Below are positions 21,987 to 32,855 of a stretch of 64,000 nucleotides of DNA, piece after piece. Made by a program: the position numbers and the translations under genes. Source of the DNA: Aldersonia sp. NBC_00410 (GTDB taxonomy: Bacteria; Actinomycetota; Actinomycetes; Mycobacteriales; Mycobacteriaceae); assembly GCF_026342035.1 (NCBI RefSeq), contig NZ_JAPENM010000002.1:620001-684000 (forward strand), read 5' to 3'. Under the pieces are notes generated by a model. It saw only the letters and a program-made list of their open reading frames with translations. It made no database searches and was not told where the DNA came from. Every line of letters starts with the position of its first letter. Within the stretch, counting starts at the first letter, position 1.

Positions 21987-23347
21987 CCGTGCAGCTCGCC
22001 ACCGGATACGACCCCACGCTGTTCGGATACGACCCGTGGTGGCTGATCCTCGCCAAGGCGCTTGTGGTCTTCGTCTTCCTGCTGACGATTCCGCTCATCG
22101 GGGTCTATCTCGAGCGAAAACTGTTCGCCAAGATGCAGATGCGGATCGGGCCGAACCGGGTCGGTCCGCGCGGAATGTTCCAGAGCGCCGTCGACGGGAT
22201 CAAGATGGCGCTCAAGGAGGGCATCATCCCCTCCGGCGTGGACAAGCCGATCTACCTTCTGGCGCCGATCATCTCGGCGGTGCCGGCGTTCATGGCGTTT
22301 GCGGTGATCCCGTTCGGGCCGGAGGTGTCGATCTTCGGGCATCGCACCGCGCTGCAGCTCACCGATATGCCGGTCGCGGTGCTCTACATTCTCGCCGTCA
22401 CCTCCATCGGGGTGTACGGCATCGTGCTGGCCGGCTGGGCGTCCGGTTCGACGTATCCGCTGCTCGGCGGGCTGCGTTCGTCGGCCCAGGTGATTTCCTA
22501 CGAGATCGCGATGGGGCTGTGTTTCGCCTCGGTGTTTCTGCTGGCGGGCACCATGTCGACTTCCGGCATCGTCGGTGCGCAGGAAGACACCTGGTTCGTG
22601 TTCGCGCTGCTGCCGGCGTTCCTCATCTACTGCATCGCCATGGTCGGTGAAACCAACCGGGCGCCTTTCGATCTGCCCGAGGCCGAGGGCGAGCTCGTCG
22701 GCGGTTTCCACACCGAGTATTCGTCGCTGATGTTCGCCATGTTCATGCTCGCCGAGTACGTGAACATGGGCACCGTCTCGGCGCTGGCCAACACGCTGTT
22801 TCTCGGTGGCTGGCGCGCACCGTGGCCGATCAGCCTGTGGGACGGCGCGAACAGCGGCTGGTGGCCGTTGCTGTGGTTCACCATCAAGGTCTGGATCTTC
22901 CTGTTCGTCTTCTTCTGGCTGCGCGCCGCGCTACCCCGGCTGCGCTACGACCAGTTCATGAAACTCGGCTGGCAGGTGCTCATTCCGATCGCGCTGGCCT
23001 GGGTGATGGTGGTGGCCACCGTGCGAGTGCTGCACAACGAGGGCCACGACACCCGCACCATCGCCCTGGTCATCGGCGGCATCGTCGTGGTGGCGGTCGT
23101 CGCCGCGCTCGTGTGGCGGCTGGGACGCCGGAGCGGCGCCAAGCCGGGCGGGGTCCCGGCGGTCCCGGGCGGCATTGTCGGTCGCTCCGCAGGCTCCGCC
23201 CCGGCAACGTTCGACCCGACCGCGGGCGGCTTCCCAGTGCCGCCGATGCCGGGGCAGCAACTATCCCAGCGCGCACCGTCGCGGTTGGCCCGCGAGCCGG
23301 TCGGCGTCGTACCCGCACGTCCCACCGAGGAGGACAGCAATGCCTGA
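21983..23347 (+). CDS. nuoH: NADH-quinone oxidoreductase subunit H
   Basis: This 454-residue membrane subunit links the hydrophilic and membrane arms at the quinone site. It has eight or more helices with the conserved [28 protein letters not shown] and [20 protein letters not shown]-terminal tail of about 70 residues, rich in Pro/Gly/Ala, extends past the family core, as in mycobacteria. It overlaps nuoG by ATGA and nuoI by eight bases. Confidence 0.97.
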   Translation: MTVQLATGYDPTLFGYDPWWLILAKALVVFVFLLTIPLIGVYLERKLFAKMQMRIGPNRVGPRGMFQSAVDGIKMALKEGIIPSGVDKPIYLLAPIISAVPAFMAFAVIPFGPEVSIFGHRTALQLTDMPVAVLYILAVTSIGVYGIVLAGWASGSTYPLLGGLRSSAQVISYEIAMGLCFASVFLLAGTMSTSGIVGAQEDTWFVFALLPAFLIYCIAMVGETNRAPFDLPEAEGELVGGFHTEYSSLMFAMFMLAEYVNMGTVSALANTLFLGGWRAPWPISLWDGANSGWWPLLWFTIKVWIFLFVFFWLRAALPRLRYDQFMKLGWQVLIPIALAWVMVVATVRVLHNEGHDTRTIALVIGGIVVVAVVAALVWRLGRRSGAKPGGVPAVPGGIVGRSAGSAPATFDPTAGGFPVPPMPGQQLSQRAPSRLAREPVGVVPARPTEEDSNA

Positions 23348-23879
23348 GATGCCCAAGTTCCTCGATCCCGTCGGCGGTTTCGGCGTCACCTTCGCGACGA
23401 TGTTCAAGAAGCCGCACACCGAGTCCTACCCAGAGGAGAAGGTGCCGACCGCGCCGCGTTACCACGGTCGCCACCAACTCAACCGCTATCCGGACGGACT
23501 CGAGAAATGCATCGGGTGCGAGCTGTGCGCATGGGCCTGCCCGGCCGATGCGATCTACGTCGAGGGCGCGGACAACACCGAGGACGAACGCTATTCGCCG
23601 GGCGAACGGTATGGGCGCGTCTACCAGATCAACTATCTGCGCTGCATCGGCTGCGGCCTGTGCATCGAGGCCTGCCCCACTCGCGCCCTCACCATGACCA
23701 ACGAATACGAACTCGCCGACGACAACCGCGCCGACCTGATCTACGAGAAGGATCGGCTGCTTGCCCCGATGGAGCCCGGCATGGCATCCGCGCCGCACCC
23801 GATGGCCCCGGGCACGAGCGCGGAGGACTACTACCTGGGCAGGGTGACCGGCGAATCCGCCGAGGGAGCGCAGGAGTGA
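23340..23879 (+). CDS. nuoI: NADH-quinone oxidoreductase subunit I
   Basis: This 179-residue ferredoxin-like subunit has two 4Fe-4S clusters (N6a, N6b). The two CxxCxxCxxxCP motifs are [12 protein letters not shown] and [12 protein letters not shown]. The ATG at 23340 lies inside the end of nuoH with AGGAGGACA upstream. It overlaps nuoJ by GTGA. Confidence 0.97.
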   Translation: MPEMPKFLDPVGGFGVTFATMFKKPHTESYPEEKVPTAPRYHGRHQLNRYPDGLEKCIGCELCAWACPADAIYVEGADNTEDERYSPGERYGRVYQINYLRCIGCGLCIEACPTRALTMTNEYELADDNRADLIYEKDRLLAPMEPGMASAPHPMAPGTSAEDYYLGRVTGESAEGAQE

Positions 23880-24778
23880 GCGCGCTCGCCGGCACTGTGC
23901 TGCTGGCCGCCGAACCGATCGTGCGTACGTCCACCGGTGAGGCCGTGCAGTTCTGGATCCTCGGCGCCGTGGCGGTGATCGGCGCACTCGGCGTGGTGTT
24001 GTCACCGAAGGCGGTGTACTCGGCGATCTTCCTTGCGGTGACGATGATCATCCTCGCGGTGTTCTACCTTGCCCAGGGCGCGATGTTCCTCGGCGTCGTG
24101 CAGATCGTCGTCTACACCGGCGCGGTGATGATGCTGTTCCTCTTCGTGCTCATGCTCGTCGGCGTCGACTCCTCCGACGCGCTCGTCGAAACGCTGCGTG
24201 GGCAACGGGTCGCGGCGGCGATCGCCGGGATCGGCTTCGGGATCCTGCTGATCGCCGGTATCGGCAATGCGACGGCCCAGGCGGGCCTGCCCGGTTTCGC
24301 CGGATTGCAGGAAGCCAACAGTTCCGCGGTCGGCGGCACCGTTCCCATCGGCAATGTCGAGGGTCTGGCCGACCTGATCTTCCTGCGGTATGTCTGGGCG
24401 TTCGAGCTCACCGGCGCCCTGCTCATCGCGGCGACGGTGGGCGCGATGATTCTCGCGCACCGGGAACGGCTCGGCGAACGCCGTTCGCAGCGCGAGATGT
24501 CGCAGGACCGGTTCCGGCGCTGGGGCGAACCCGGTGCGACGGAACGTGTCACCCCGCTGCCGAGCCCGGGCGTGTACGCGCGACACAACGCGGTCGACAT
24601 GCCTGCGCGGCTACCGGACGGGTCGCTATCGGAGCTCTCGGTCAACGCAACGCTGCGATCCTGGCCCGGTGCGCGCGACCGCGCCCGCGCGATCGCGGAG
24701 GCGACCGGCACCGGGCGCGAGAGCGGTCCACCGAACCACACCAAGCGCGCCTCGGTCGAGGGTGAGGAGACCAGGTGA
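23876..24778 (+). CDS. nuoJ: NADH-quinone oxidoreductase subunit J
   Basis: This 300-residue membrane subunit has five helices in residues 20-190 ([18 protein letters not shown] and [18 protein letters not shown] are the diagnostic TM3 region with the pi-bulge). About 110 extra hydrophilic residues at the C-terminus (from [13 protein letters not shown]) are an actinobacterial extension. It is translationally coupled to nuoI and nuoK. Confidence 0.95.
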   Translation: MSALAGTVLLAAEPIVRTSTGEAVQFWILGAVAVIGALGVVLSPKAVYSAIFLAVTMIILAVFYLAQGAMFLGVVQIVVYTGAVMMLFLFVLMLVGVDSSDALVETLRGQRVAAAIAGIGFGILLIAGIGNATAQAGLPGFAGLQEANSSAVGGTVPIGNVEGLADLIFLRYVWAFELTGALLIAATVGAMILAHRERLGERRSQREMSQDRFRRWGEPGATERVTPLPSPGVYARHNAVDMPARLPDGSLSELSVNATLRSWPGARDRARAIAEATGTGRESGPPNHTKRASVEGEETR

Positions 24779-25074
24779 ACCCGGCGAACTATCTGTACCT
24801 GTCCGCACTCCTGTTCACCATCGGCGCCGCCGGAGTACTGCTGCGCCGCAACGCGGTCGTCGTGTTCATGTGCGTCGAGCTGATGCTCAACGCCGCGAAC
24901 CTCACCTTCGTGACGTTCGCCAGGATGCACGGCAATCTGGACGGGCAGCTGTTCGCCTTCTTCACGATGGTCGTCGCCGCCACCGAGGTCGTGGTGGGGC
25001 TCGCGATCATCATGACCATCTTCCGAACTCGACGATCGGCATCCGTCGACGACGCGAACTTGCTGCGGAACTGA
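24775..25074 (+). CDS. nuoK: NADH-quinone oxidoreductase subunit K
   Basis: This 99-residue, three-helix, MrpC-like subunit carries proton-channel glutamates in [12 protein letters not shown] and in [12 protein letters not shown]. It overlaps nuoJ (GTGA) and is 12 bases before nuoL. Confidence 0.97.
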   Translation: MNPANYLYLSALLFTIGAAGVLLRRNAVVVFMCVELMLNAANLTFVTFARMHGNLDGQLFAFFTMVVAATEVVVGLAIIMTIFRTRRSASVDDANLLRN

Positions 25075-25086
25075 CGGGCGGCCAAG

Positions 25087-26976
25087 GTGAATACCGACGG
25101 AATCGCCGCCGCCGTCTGGCTGCTCCCCGTGCTGCCGCTGGCCGGCGCCGCCGTGCTGCTGCTGACCGGTCGGCGCAGCAATACGTGGGGTCACTTGCTC
25201 GGCTGCGCAACGGCATTGGCGTCGTTCGTGCTCGGGTTGGCGCTGTTCGTGCAGATGCTCGGTCGCGACGACGCGGAACGCTCGGTGCACCAGGAACTGT
25301 TCAGCTGGGTCCCGGTACCCGGCCTCGAACTCGACTTCGGGCTCCAACTCGACCAGCTATCCATGTGTTTCGTGCTGTTGATCACCGGTGTCGGGTCGCT
25401 CATCCACATCTATTCGGTGGGCTACATGAAGGCCGATCCCGAAAAGCGGCTCTTCTTCGGCTATCTCAACCTGTTCGTTGCGGCGATGCTGATCCTGGTC
25501 CTGGCCGACAACTATCTCGGCCTGTACCTCGGCTGGGAGGGCGTCGGCCTGGCGTCGTACCTGCTCATTGGGTTCTGGCAGGAAAAGCCGACGGCCGCAA
25601 CGGCGGCGAAAAAGGCATTCGTGGTCAACCGGGTCGGCGACACCGGGCTCGCGATCGCCATGATGATTATGTTCGCGACCTTCGGCTCCATCTCGTTCGC
25701 CGACGTATTCGGCACCGCGGACGGCGCCAGTGCAGGCGTACTCACCGCGATCGGGTTGATGCTGCTGCTCGCGGCATGCGGCAAATCTGCGCAGGTCCCG
25801 CTGCAGTCCTGGCTCGGCGACGCGATGGCGGGCCCGACCCCGGTGTCCGCGCTGATCCACGCCGCGACCATGGTCACCGCAGGCGTATACCTGATCGTGC
25901 GGTCCAACCCGATCTTCGACCTCACCCCGGACGCCCGGCTCGCCGTCGCGATCGTCGGTGCGGTGACACTGCTTTTCGGGGCGATCATCGGCTGCGCGAA
26001 GGACGACATCAAGAAGGCGCTGGCCGCCTCGACCATGAGCCAGATCGGCTACATGATCCTCGCCGCTGGTCTCGGGCCGGCCGGGTACGCGTTCGCAATC
26101 ATGCACCTGCTGACGCACGGATTCTTCAAGGCCGGACTGTTTCTCGGCGCGGGCTCGGTGATGCACGGCATGAACGACGAGGTGAACATGCGTCGCTACG
26201 GCGGACTGCGCACCGTCATGCCGATCACCTTCGTCACCTTCGGTCTCGGCTACCTCGCCATCATCGGCATTCCACCATTCGCGGGTTTCTTCTCCAAGGA
26301 CAAGATCATCGAGGCGGCCTTCGCGGACAATTTCGTCTTCGGTCTGGTCACGCTGCTCGGCGCGGGCATCACCGCGTTCTACATGACCCGGGTGATGCTG
26401 ATGACCTTCTTCGGCCGCAGACGGTGGGACCCCGCGGACGACGTCCATCCGCACGAGTCGCCCAGCGTCATGGCGTGGCCGATGATCCTGCTCGCGGTCG
26501 GTTCGGTGACCTCGGGCGCGCTGTTGACCGTCGGTTCGTCCCTGCAGAACTGGCTCGAACCCGTCACCGGAGAGGCCCACGACGAATTGGGTGTTCCGGT
26601 CTGGGTGCTCACCGTGGTGACCCTGGCGGTGGTGCTAGTCGGCGTCGCGATCGCCTACCGGCAGTACGCCATCCGGGAGATACCGGCGCAGGCGCCCGAC
26701 GATGTTTCGGCCCTCACCTTCGCCGCTCGCCGCGACCTCTACGGCGACGCGTTCAACGAAGCCGCGTTCATGCGTCCCGGCCAGGAGGCGACCCGAGTGC
26801 TCGTCGAAGTCGACGAGCGGGGCGTCGACGGGGTGGTGACCGGGATCCCCCGGCTGATCGGGGCGGTGTCGGGCCAATTGCGCCGCGTGCAAACGGGATT
26901 CGTTCGTTCGTACGCGCTGACCATGCTTGCCGGTGCCGTGTTCGTCGCGGTGGCGATGTTCTTGGCGGTGCGCTGA
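25087..26976 (+). CDS. nuoL: NADH-quinone oxidoreductase subunit L
   Basis: This 629-residue antiporter-like proton-pumping subunit has more than fourteen helices. [16 protein letters not shown] carries the key Glu of TM5, [14 protein letters not shown] the TM7 region, and [13 protein letters not shown] and [15 protein letters not shown] the Lys/His path. The long amphipathic lateral helix is the C-terminal part. The GTG start at 25087 follows a GGCGGCCAAG segment; the ribosome site is weak. Confidence 0.97.
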   Translation: MNTDGIAAAVWLLPVLPLAGAAVLLLTGRRSNTWGHLLGCATALASFVLGLALFVQMLGRDDAERSVHQELFSWVPVPGLELDFGLQLDQLSMCFVLLITGVGSLIHIYSVGYMKADPEKRLFFGYLNLFVAAMLILVLADNYLGLYLGWEGVGLASYLLIGFWQEKPTAATAAKKAFVVNRVGDTGLAIAMMIMFATFGSISFADVFGTADGASAGVLTAIGLMLLLAACGKSAQVPLQSWLGDAMAGPTPVSALIHAATMVTAGVYLIVRSNPIFDLTPDARLAVAIVGAVTLLFGAIIGCAKDDIKKALAASTMSQIGYMILAAGLGPAGYAFAIMHLLTHGFFKAGLFLGAGSVMHGMNDEVNMRRYGGLRTVMPITFVTFGLGYLAIIGIPPFAGFFSKDKIIEAAFADNFVFGLVTLLGAGITAFYMTRVMLMTFFGRRRWDPADDVHPHESPSVMAWPMILLAVGSVTSGALLTVGSSLQNWLEPVTGEAHDELGVPVWVLTVVTLAVVLVGVAIAYRQYAIREIPAQAPDDVSALTFAARRDLYGDAFNEAAFMRPGQEATRVLVEVDERGVDGVVTGIPRLIGAVSGQLRRVQTGFVRSYALTMLAGAVFVAVAMFLAVR

Positions 26977-28532
26977 TGAACGCCTGGCTGTCGGTACTGT
27001 GGCTGCTCCCCCTCGGCGGCGCGATCGTGACGATGGCATTGCCGGCGCGGATCGGCGCGGGGGCGAAAACCTTTGCGTTGCTGGTGTCGGTGGCCGTTTT
27101 GGTGCTCGCGGTCGGTCTCGCCATCGGTTTCGACCCGACCGGCGAGCAGTATCAGTTCGTCGAATCGCATCAGTGGATCCCGGCCCTTGGCACCCGCTAC
27201 GAACTGGGCCTGGACGGAATCGGACTGGCGCTGGTCCTACTCACCGCCGCGCTGGTGCCGCTGTTGATGCTCGCCGGGTGGCGCGACGACACGCACGCGG
27301 CCGATCGCACCCACCGCGGCGCGCACACGTATTTCGCGCTGTTCCTGATCGTCGAGTCGATGGTGCTGATGTCCTTCGTCGCACTCGACGTGCTGCTGTT
27401 CTACGTGTTCTTCGAGGCGATGCTGATACCGATGTACTTCCTGATCGGCGGTTTCGGCACCGGCGCCAACCGCGCGCAAGCAGCGGTGAAGTTCCTGCTC
27501 TACAACCTCGTCGGGGGCCTGGTCATGCTTGCCGCGGTGGTCGGGCTGTTCGTCGTCACCGCCGACGCGGGATCGGGCACATTCGATCTGCCCACCATCG
27601 CCGATGCGGTCTCCTCCGGTGCCCTCGATATCGATCCGACGGTGGCCAAGGCATTGTTCCTCGGGTTCATGTTCGCCTTCGCCGTGAAGGCACCGCTGTG
27701 GCCGCTGCACACCTGGCTGCCCGGCGCGGCAGTCGAATCGACACCCGCCACTGCAGTGCTGATGATGGCCGTGGTCGACAAGGTAGGTACGTTCGCGATG
27801 CTGCGTTTCTGCCTGCAGCTGTTTCCCGACGCGACACGGTATTTCGCGCCGCTGGTGGTCACGCTCGCGGTGATCGGCATCGTCTACGGCGCGGTGCTGG
27901 CGATCGGCCAGACCGACGTGATGCGCCTGATCGCCTACACCTCGATCTCGCATTTCGGCTTCATCATCCTCGGCATCTTCGCGCTAACCAGCCAGGGCCA
28001 GTCCGGCTCGACGCTCTACATGGTCAACCACGGCATCGCGACCGCGGCGCTGTTCCTGACCGCCGGATTCCTGGTGTCCCGGCGCGGGTCCCGCGCGATC
28101 GCGGCGTTCGGCGGGGTGCGCAAGGTGGCGCCGCTGCTGGCCGGCACCTTCCTGATCGCCGGGCTCGCCACCCTGTCACTGCCCGGGCTGGCCCCGTTCA
28201 TCAGCGAATTCCTTGTCCTGATCGGCACTTACACGCGCTACCAGGCGGCGGCGGTGGTCGCGGCGAGTGCCTTGGTGCTCTCCGCGATCTATGTGCTCTG
28301 GCTCTATCAGCGCACGATGACCGGTCCGCTGCGCCAGGACAACGAGAAGATCACCGATCTGGTGCCTCGCGAATTGGCGGTGGTCGGTTCGCTGCTCGCG
28401 CTCGTGCTCTTCCTCGGCGTGTACCCGAAACCGATGCTGGACATCGTGACTCCGGCCGTGCAGCAGACCCTCACGATCATCGGGGAACACGACCCGGCAC
28501 CGGCCATCGTCGGCGAGGGAGGTAACAGGTGA
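26976..28532 (+). CDS. nuoM: NADH-quinone oxidoreductase subunit M
   Basis: This 518-residue antiporter-like subunit has the TM5 Glu in FYVFFEAMLIPMYFLIG and the broken-helix TM7 region in KAPLWPLHTWLPGAAVES. ATAVLMMAVVDKVGTFAM and TSISHFGFIILG complete the conserved core. The ATG overlaps the nuoL stop (TGATG). Confidence 0.97.
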   Translation: MNAWLSVLWLLPLGGAIVTMALPARIGAGAKTFALLVSVAVLVLAVGLAIGFDPTGEQYQFVESHQWIPALGTRYELGLDGIGLALVLLTAALVPLLMLAGWRDDTHAADRTHRGAHTYFALFLIVESMVLMSFVALDVLLFYVFFEAMLIPMYFLIGGFGTGANRAQAAVKFLLYNLVGGLVMLAAVVGLFVVTADAGSGTFDLPTIADAVSSGALDIDPTVAKALFLGFMFAFAVKAPLWPLHTWLPGAAVESTPATAVLMMAVVDKVGTFAMLRFCLQLFPDATRYFAPLVVTLAVIGIVYGAVLAIGQTDVMRLIAYTSISHFGFIILGIFALTSQGQSGSTLYMVNHGIATAALFLTAGFLVSRRGSRAIAAFGGVRKVAPLLAGTFLIAGLATLSLPGLAPFISEFLVLIGTYTRYQAAAVVAASALVLSAIYVLWLYQRTMTGPLRQDNEKITDLVPRELAVVGSLLALVLFLGVYPKPMLDIVTPAVQQTLTIIGEHDPAPAIVGEGGNR

Positions 28533-30160
28533 CCAGCGATATCGGGTCTGCCGTGCTCGCGGCGAGCCTGCCCGCGCCGAGTATCGAGTACGGCAAGCTC
28601 TCGCCGATGCTGATCGTGTTCGGCGTTGCTGTCGTCGGGGTGCTCGTCGAGGCGTTCGTACCGGCCAGGGCGAGGTACGCCAGCCAACTCGTGCTCGGCA
28701 TCGGCGGTCTCGTGGCGGCGTTCGTCGCTGTCGTCGTCATCACCGGCGAACTGCACACGCCCGGCGCCGAGCACGTGTCCGGTGAACTGCTGATCGCCGG
28801 GGCGGTCGCCCTGGACGGGCCGACACTGTTTCTGCAGGGCACGATCCTGCTGATCGGCGTGATCGCGATGGTGCTGCTCGCGGCACGACGAGACGGGGTG
28901 CCGGACGAACAGACGCCCACCGCCGACCGTGCGCGGGTGTCGGATGCCTTTGCCGCACAGGCGTCGTCGCCGCCGGGGAGCGTCGCCGAACTCGAGGCGA
29001 CGCGGCGGGGCATCGTCGCGACCGAGGTCTTTCCGCTGACCATGCTCGCGGTGGGCGGAATGCTCGCCTTCCCGTCCGCCAACGACCTGTTGACGATGTT
29101 CGTCGCGCTCGAAGTGCTGTCGTTGCCGCTCTATCTGCTGTGCGGTCTCGCCCGCCGCCGTCGCCTGCTGTCGCAGGAGGCGGCGCTCAAGTACTTCCTG
29201 CTCGGCGCGTTCTCCTCCGCGTTCTTCCTCTACGGGATCGCCCTGCTCTACGGCTATGCCGGCACCGTCGAACTCGCCGGGATCGCGCGCGCCGTCGAGA
29301 CCGGGGACAGCGACGCCGCGATGCTGCTGATCGGCACCGCGCTGCTCGCGGTCGGGCTGTTGTTCAAGGTCGGCGCCGTACCGTTCCACTCCTGGATTCC
29401 GGACGTCTATCAGGGCGCGCCGACCCCGGTGACCGGGTTCATGGCCGCGGCGACGAAGGTGGCCGCGTTCGGGGCGATGCTGCGGATCTTCTACGTCGCG
29501 CTGCCCGGTTCCGGAGACGACTGGCGCCCGGTGCTCGGCGCGATCGCGGTGCTCACGATGCTCGTCGGGTCGATCGTCGCGATCACCCAGTCGGACGTGA
29601 AGCGGATGCTGGCGTACTCCGCGATCGCCCACGCCGGGTTCATCCTCATCGGGGTCGTCGCGCTCAACGAGGCCGGCTTGGCCGCGACAATGTTCTATCT
29701 GCTCGCCTACGGGTTCAGTACGCTCGGCGCGTTCGCGGTCGTGAGCCTCGTGCGCGACGGCGATACCGAAGCCACCGAGCTGTCGCGGTGGGCCGGCCTC
29801 GGCCGGCGCTCACCCCTGGTCGGGACGATCTTCGCGCTGTTCCTGCTCGCCTTCGCGGGCATTCCGCTGACGAGCGGATTCGTCAGCAAGTTCACCGTGT
29901 TCGCGGCGGCGGCCGACGGCGGCGCGGTGTATCTGGTCTTGGTCGGCGTCGTCTGCAGCGCGATCGCGGCGTACTTCTACGTGCGGGTGATCGTGCTGAT
30001 GTTCTTCGCCGACCCGCCGCCCGACGCTCCCGCGATCGTGGCACCCAACCTCGCGACGGAGGCGGTCATCGCGGCCGCCGCGATTCTCACCGTGCTGCTC
30101 GGCGTCCTTCCGCAGCCGGTGCTCGACCTCGCGATTCAGGCCGCGCAGTTCGTGGCCTGA
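28529..30160 (+). CDS. nuoN: NADH-quinone oxidoreductase subunit N
   Basis: This 543-residue last subunit of the operon is antiporter-like. FVALEVLSLPLYLLCGLARR has the TM5 Glu, KVGAVPFHSWIPDVYQGAP the TM7 Lys region, and KRMLAYSAIAHAGFILIG the TM12 region. An extra hydrophilic loop with TPTADRARVSDAFAAQ is inserted before TM4. The last 25 bases overlap, on the opposite strand, the end of the FUSC gene, so no terminator can lie between them. Confidence 0.97.
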   Translation: MTSDIGSAVLAASLPAPSIEYGKLSPMLIVFGVAVVGVLVEAFVPARARYASQLVLGIGGLVAAFVAVVVITGELHTPGAEHVSGELLIAGAVALDGPTLFLQGTILLIGVIAMVLLAARRDGVPDEQTPTADRARVSDAFAAQASSPPGSVAELEATRRGIVATEVFPLTMLAVGGMLAFPSANDLLTMFVALEVLSLPLYLLCGLARRRRLLSQEAALKYFLLGAFSSAFFLYGIALLYGYAGTVELAGIARAVETGDSDAAMLLIGTALLAVGLLFKVGAVPFHSWIPDVYQGAPTPVTGFMAAATKVAAFGAMLRIFYVALPGSGDDWRPVLGAIAVLTMLVGSIVAITQSDVKRMLAYSAIAHAGFILIGVVALNEAGLAATMFYLLAYGFSTLGAFAVVSLVRDGDTEATELSRWAGLGRRSPLVGTIFALFLLAFAGIPLTSGFVSKFTVFAAAADGGAVYLVLVGVVCSAIAAYFYVRVIVLMFFADPPPDAPAIVAPNLATEAVIAAAAILTVLLGVLPQPVLDLAIQAAQFVA

Positions 30161-31290
30161 GCGATGTGCCCGCGCGCCACCGTGAGATGAGTGCGATCGG
30201 TGCGATCGAGGGTCAGCGCGGCGATCACCACACCGATCACCACGCCGATCAGCGTGTCACCGGCGCGTGCCAGCGCATCACCGGCGTCGACCGGCGACAC
30301 GAGGCCGATGATCAACAGTGACATCGGCGCGATCGCGGCGGAGGTGATGGCGTAGTTGGACATCACGGTGAGCTCGGCGGTGATCTGCAGCAACACGATG
30401 AGGACCGCCGCCTGCCAATAGCCGAGCGAGAGGGCGATCAGGCCGGCGGCGATCACCGCACCGACGACATTTCCGAGCAACCGCTGAATACCGCGCCGCA
30501 CGGTGTGCTCGTACGCGACGCCCTGCAGTGCGGCGATCGCGCCCATCGACGCCCAGAGCGGATGCTCGAATCCCACCCCCAGCGCGACCCAGCCCGCCAC
30601 GGTGGCCGCGATCGCGATCCGTGCCGCAGCGACGTAGAGCGAGCGCGACCGCAGCCGGCGCAACCCCGTGCGGAGGAACATGGACGCGGTCGAGTCCGCC
30701 GAATGCGCGTCGCGGCTCAGGCCGACGACGACCGTGCTCATCGCGCACAGCCAGCCGATCACGGCACCGATGGCGGTAGCGACGGTGACCGTGACCAGAT
30801 CGGACCAGTCGTGCGCGTAGCCGGCCGCGGCCGCAGCGGCGAACGACATCACCACCGCGCCGGGCCCGGCGACTCCGAAGGCGTTCAGCACGATTGCACA
30901 AACCCCGACCAGCACCGCCAAGACGACGATCAACACCGCCGCCGTCGTGCCGACCGCACCGAGGAGTCCGCCGAAGAACGCGACGAGCAGCAATGCAAAA
31001 CCGGCGAACGCCACCTTCACCGCACGTTCGCGATGCACCTGCGAGCGGCCGAATGCCGAGGCGACGGCCCCGAGCGCCGCGAACCCGGCGAGCTCGGTCA
31101 TATCGAAAAGACCCGCACCGATGAGGATCACCGCGACGGCAAGGCCAACCCGAGTCGCCGGGCCGACCACGCCCGCGGGCCGCGTCACCGACAACGCCTG
31201 TCGCCACACCTGAGGCGAGACGGCGTGCGCGAGGGCCCGCCCACGGCGGGCTGCGGGCGACGGCGAGTCGACGAGCGTGGCAACCGGCAT
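30136..31290 (-). CDS. FUSC-family membrane protein (aromatic-acid-type exporter)
   Basis: This 384-residue protein has two blocks of about five hydrophobic helices separated by a cytosolic stretch SRDAHSADSTASMFLRTG. The second block contains HPLWASMGAIAALQG..TVRRGIQRLLGNVVGA, the FUSC motif in which the Arg-rich loop follows TM8. FUSC proteins export aromatic acids or other organic anions. It is divergent from a MarR gene across a 71-bp gap holding an 18-bp palindrome, so MarR probably controls it. The substrate cannot be told. Confidence 0.8.
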   Translation of the reverse strand: MPVATLVDSPSPAARRGRALAHAVSPQVWRQALSVTRPAGVVGPATRVGLAVAVILIGAGLFDMTELAGFAALGAVASAFGRSQVHRERAVKVAFAGFALLLVAFFGGLLGAVGTTAAVLIVVLAVLVGVCAIVLNAFGVAGPGAVVMSFAAAAAAGYAHDWSDLVTVTVATAIGAVIGWLCAMSTVVVGLSRDAHSADSTASMFLRTGLRRLRSRSLYVAAARIAIAATVAGWVALGVGFEHPLWASMGAIAALQGVAYEHTVRRGIQRLLGNVVGAVIAAGLIALSLGYWQAAVLIVLLQITAELTVMSNYAITSAAIAPMSLLIIGLVSPVDAGDALARAGDTLIGVVIGVVIAALTLDRTDRTHLTVARGHIAQATNCAA

Positions 31291-31308
31291 GAATCGACTC
31301 TACCAAAC

Positions 31309-31326
31309 TATTTCATTGATAAAATA
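31309..31326. promoter_or_regulatory. MarR operator between FUSC and marR genes
   Basis: TATTTCAT-TG-ATAAAATA is an 18-bp inverted repeat with seven of eight arm positions pairing, AT-rich in a GC-rich genome. It sits in the short divergent gap, 18 bases upstream of the FUSC start and 35 bases upstream of the MarR start. Confidence 0.65.
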
Positions 31327-31361
31327 CTAGTGAGATACATTCGCGAGTCTAGGATCGGCAC

Positions 31362-31883
31362 ATGGAACGGGCCGTCGACAATCGGCAGGACGACGACTAC
31401 GTCGACCGCCTACGTGACGACTTCCGCGTGGTCTACCCCGATCTCGATACCGCCTCGATCGAGGTATTCGGCCGGATCTCCCGGATCGGCGCGCAGATGA
31501 GCCACCTCGTCGACCGGGCGCTGGCACCCACCGGAATTTCCCGGGCGGAACTGGAGGTCCTCTCCGCCCTGGTGCGCAGCCCGCGGCCGCTGCGGGCAAG
31601 CGAGGTCATCTCGACGACGATGCTGTCGGGCGCCTCGATCACCAAGCTTGCCGATCGACTGGCCGGTGCCGGCCTGTTGGAACGACAGAAATTCGAACGG
31701 GACGGTCGCGTGGTGCTGCTCGCGCCCACCGCTGCCGGGCGCGACCTGGTCGAGCGTGAACTCCCGCTCAGGCTGGACCGGGAATGGCAGCTGCTCGACG
31801 GCTTCTCCGCCGATGAAATCCGGGCGCTGACCGAGCTGCTGCGCAGGCTGTCCGAACGGGTGAACGCCGCTGATCGGCGCTAG
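31362..31883 (+). CDS. MarR-family transcriptional regulator
   Basis: This 173-residue winged-helix regulator shows ISRAELEVLSALVRSPRPL, the recognition helix LSGASITKLADRLAGAGL and the wing ERQKFERDGRVVLLAPTAAGRDL. MarR proteins usually repress their own gene and a neighbouring efflux or catabolic gene until a phenolic ligand binds; the divergent FUSC exporter fits this. Its TAG stop overlaps the stop of the convergent lactate dehydrogenase gene by four bases (CTAG). Confidence 0.88.
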   Translation: MERAVDNRQDDDYVDRLRDDFRVVYPDLDTASIEVFGRISRIGAQMSHLVDRALAPTGISRAELEVLSALVRSPRPLRASEVISTTMLSGASITKLADRLAGAGLLERQKFERDGRVVLLAPTAAGRDLVERELPLRLDREWQLLDGFSADEIRALTELLRRLSERVNAADRR

Positions 31884-32848
31884 TCGCTGGGCCGGTCCGC
31901 GCCCACCGACGTCAGCACACCGCCGACCGCCTTCGCGCTCGACACGAGTGCCGCACGTTCGCCGGCGTCGATGTAGGTGGGAAGCGGCGCACCCGCGCCT
32001 GCTCGCCCGACAATCCGCGGCATCGACAGGCAGATCGGGCCGGTGATTCCCGCGTAGCCATCCATCGGCGCGGACACCGGAAGAACACGATGCTGATCGT
32101 GCAGCACCGCCTCGATGATGCGCGTGGCCGCCAGCCCGACGGCCCAGTTCGTTGCGCCCTTGCCGGCGATGATCTGCTGCGCCGAGGTGCGCACGTCATC
32201 GACCAGCGCATCGCGCAACGCGTTCGACACCGTGGTGCCGTCCGAGCTCATCCAGTCGTGGACGGCGATCCCGCCGAGCGTCGCACCGCTCCACAGCGCG
32301 AGTTCACTGTCACCGTGCTCGCCGACGATGTGCACGTGCACGTTCGGCACCGCCACCCCGCAATGGTGCGCGAGCAGGACCCGCAGCCGGGAACTGTCGA
32401 GCACAGTGCCGGACCCGAACACGCGACCCGGCGGCAGCTCCGCGACCTCGATCGCGATCGAGGTCAGCACGTCGACGGGATTGGTGACCAGCAGGATCAC
32501 CGCCTCGGGCGCGACCTCCACCAGCTTCGGGATCATCGAGCGGCAGATTGCCGCGTTGGTGGCGGCGAGGTCGAGGCGGCTCTGCCCGGGCTTCTGCTTG
32601 GCGCCCGCGGTGACGACGATGACGTCCGCTCCGCGGCACACCTCGATGTCACCACCGCCGTCGACCGATGCGGAGGGCACGAACTCGAGACCGTGCCGCA
32701 GATCCAGCACCTCGGCGTCGGCCTTCGCCGCGGCGATGTCGTAGATCGACAACCGCGCGGCGGCGCCTCGAAGCATGCAGGCGTAGGCGATCGTCGTGCC
32801 GACGCTGCCGGCACCGACCACTGCCACGTGGGACCCCGCCGCGGCCAT
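31880..32848 (-). CDS. ldh: L-lactate dehydrogenase
   Basis: This 322-residue NAD-dependent enzyme interconverts pyruvate and L-lactate. The Rossmann motif VVGAGSVGTT is near residue 10. The specificity Gln in AGAKQKPGQSR marks lactate rather than malate dehydrogenase. LLVTNPVDVLTS, the active-site Arg in LDSSRLRVLL and the catalytic His in IVGEHGDSEL are present. It starts seven bases after the DUF3618 gene on the same strand, so the two are probably co-transcribed. The ends of ldh and marR overlap. Confidence 0.9.
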   Translation of the reverse strand: MAAAGSHVAVVGAGSVGTTIAYACMLRGAAARLSIYDIAAAKADAEVLDLRHGLEFVPSASVDGGGDIEVCRGADVIVVTAGAKQKPGQSRLDLAATNAAICRSMIPKLVEVAPEAVILLVTNPVDVLTSIAIEVAELPPGRVFGSGTVLDSSRLRVLLAHHCGVAVPNVHVHIVGEHGDSELALWSGATLGGIAVHDWMSSDGTTVSNALRDALVDDVRTSAQQIIAGKGATNWAVGLAATRIIEAVLHDQHRVLPVSAPMDGYAGITGPICLSMPRIVGRAGAGAPLPTYIDAGERAALVSSAKAVGGVLTSVGADRPSD

Positions 32849-32855
32849 CCCGGAG

